Shown in pieces: positions 63,615 to 64,000 of a stretch of 64,000 nucleotides of DNA (positions are counted from its first letter, which is position 1; every line of letters begins with the position of its first letter). This DNA comes from Pseudo-nitzschia pungens. Its lineage: Eukaryota; Bacillariophyta; Bacillariophyceae; Bacillariales; Bacillariaceae. The DNA lies in contig CM074760.1 of assembly GCA_037355855.1 (NCBI GenBank), positions 5,386,501 through 5,450,500 of the forward strand. The letters are read 5' to 3'. The notes beneath the pieces are model-generated. The model did no database searches, had not been told where the DNA came from, and was given only the letters and a program-made list of their open reading frames with translations. Made by a program: the position numbers and the translations under genes.

Positions 63615-64000
63615 ATGTGGTCGTTCTTAACCAAGCGAGAAGACACTGCTCAGGTTGCCCCAGAAAAAGTTCCAAACACAAGTGACAACCATATTCAGCA
63701 GCAGCAAGCAAGCAACAACAACAACAACCGTTACCTACGAATCAGAATAGCAGCCTTCGGGCGGACACACAGCAGCTAGATCAGCCTTCTCCGAAAGGGG
63801 GTGGGGCATTAGCAGCGGAGAGCCGGATGTTTTACAAAAACAAGAAGCAGGCCGCGACAAACAGCAAGAGCAATGCTTTATCACCAAGTCGACGGTCCCA
63901 AGAGGCCAAGACTGATCGTAGTGCTGTCTCCCAGTCGAAGAATTTTATGGCCAAACGCTTCGGGAGAGGAAGCAAAAACAATATCAACGGGGATGATTAT
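63615..64000 (+). CDS. 5' part of an unknown protein, cut by the right edge
   Basis: The ATG at 63615 gives MWSFLTKREDTAQVAPEK followed by a Gln/Asn run, then TAG at 63777-63779. From the CAA repeat (about 63710) another frame, shifted by two bases, stays open to the edge with coding character (LPTNQNSSLRADTQQLDQ, then SRMFYKNKKQAA and FMAKRFGRG). The switch falls inside a CAACAACAA tract, where repeat-length error or polymorphism is easy. I infer one gene with a disordered, basic N-terminus. The function is unknown. Confidence 0.45.

Overview
The window looks like nuclear DNA of a photosynthetic stramenopile, most likely a diatom. The evidence is plastid precursors with a signal peptide followed by a Phe at the cleavage site (PsaI, a PsbP-family protein, and a less certain third protein at 2261), GT-AG introns of roughly 75-240 nt, a eukaryotic tRNA without an encoded CCA tail, an ER chaperone ending in SDEL, and very low-complexity acidic, Asn- and Gln-rich linkers. 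A pennate diatom is a reasonable guess, but nothing here proves genus or species.

Layout. 1-12 kb: a secreted alpha/beta-hydrolase-like protein cut by the left edge, a putative plastid membrane protein, a small secreted Cys-rich protein with a decayed copy of its 3' end, queuine tRNA-ribosyltransferase, tRNA-Thr(TGT), and an uncharacterised disordered protein. 12-28 kb: a five-exon PPR-SMR protein, a DUF1992/DNAJC28-like protein, a PRCC-like protein, a Tls1/C9orf78-like protein and a MORN-repeat protein. 28-38 kb: nuclear-encoded photosystem I subunit PsaI, a double-PHD protein, an Eco1/ESCO cohesin acetyltransferase locus with several reading-frame breaks, and a heat-shock-factor-type protein. 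38-45 kb: gene-free and transposon-rich, with an 809-bp hAT-like foldback MITE (8-bp target duplication), a 539-bp TIR element built around a long hairpin of GTCCTCAAC units, an LTR-like pair and degenerate fragments. 45-64 kb: an MRS2/CorA Mg2+ channel, an NDR-family kinase, PPIL3-type cyclophilin, a lumenal PsbP-family protein, GPN2 GTPase, ER HSP90 (GRP94), U2 snRNP A', an unknown nuclear-type protein with a histone-H4-like helix, and the start of a gene cut by the right edge.

Themes. Genes are single-copy housekeeping genes on both strands with no operon structure. Four are spliceosome-linked (PRCC-like, Tls1-like, PPIL3, U2A') and three concern the plastid (PsaI, PsbP-like, probably the protein at 2261). 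Three conserved genes (PRCC-like, ESCO, GPN2) need frame corrections that introns cannot easily explain, mostly one surplus base each. This points first to residual assembly insertions, with pseudogenisation possible for ESCO. Intergenic DNA is strongly enriched in the degenerate palindrome GTAA-NN-TTAC.
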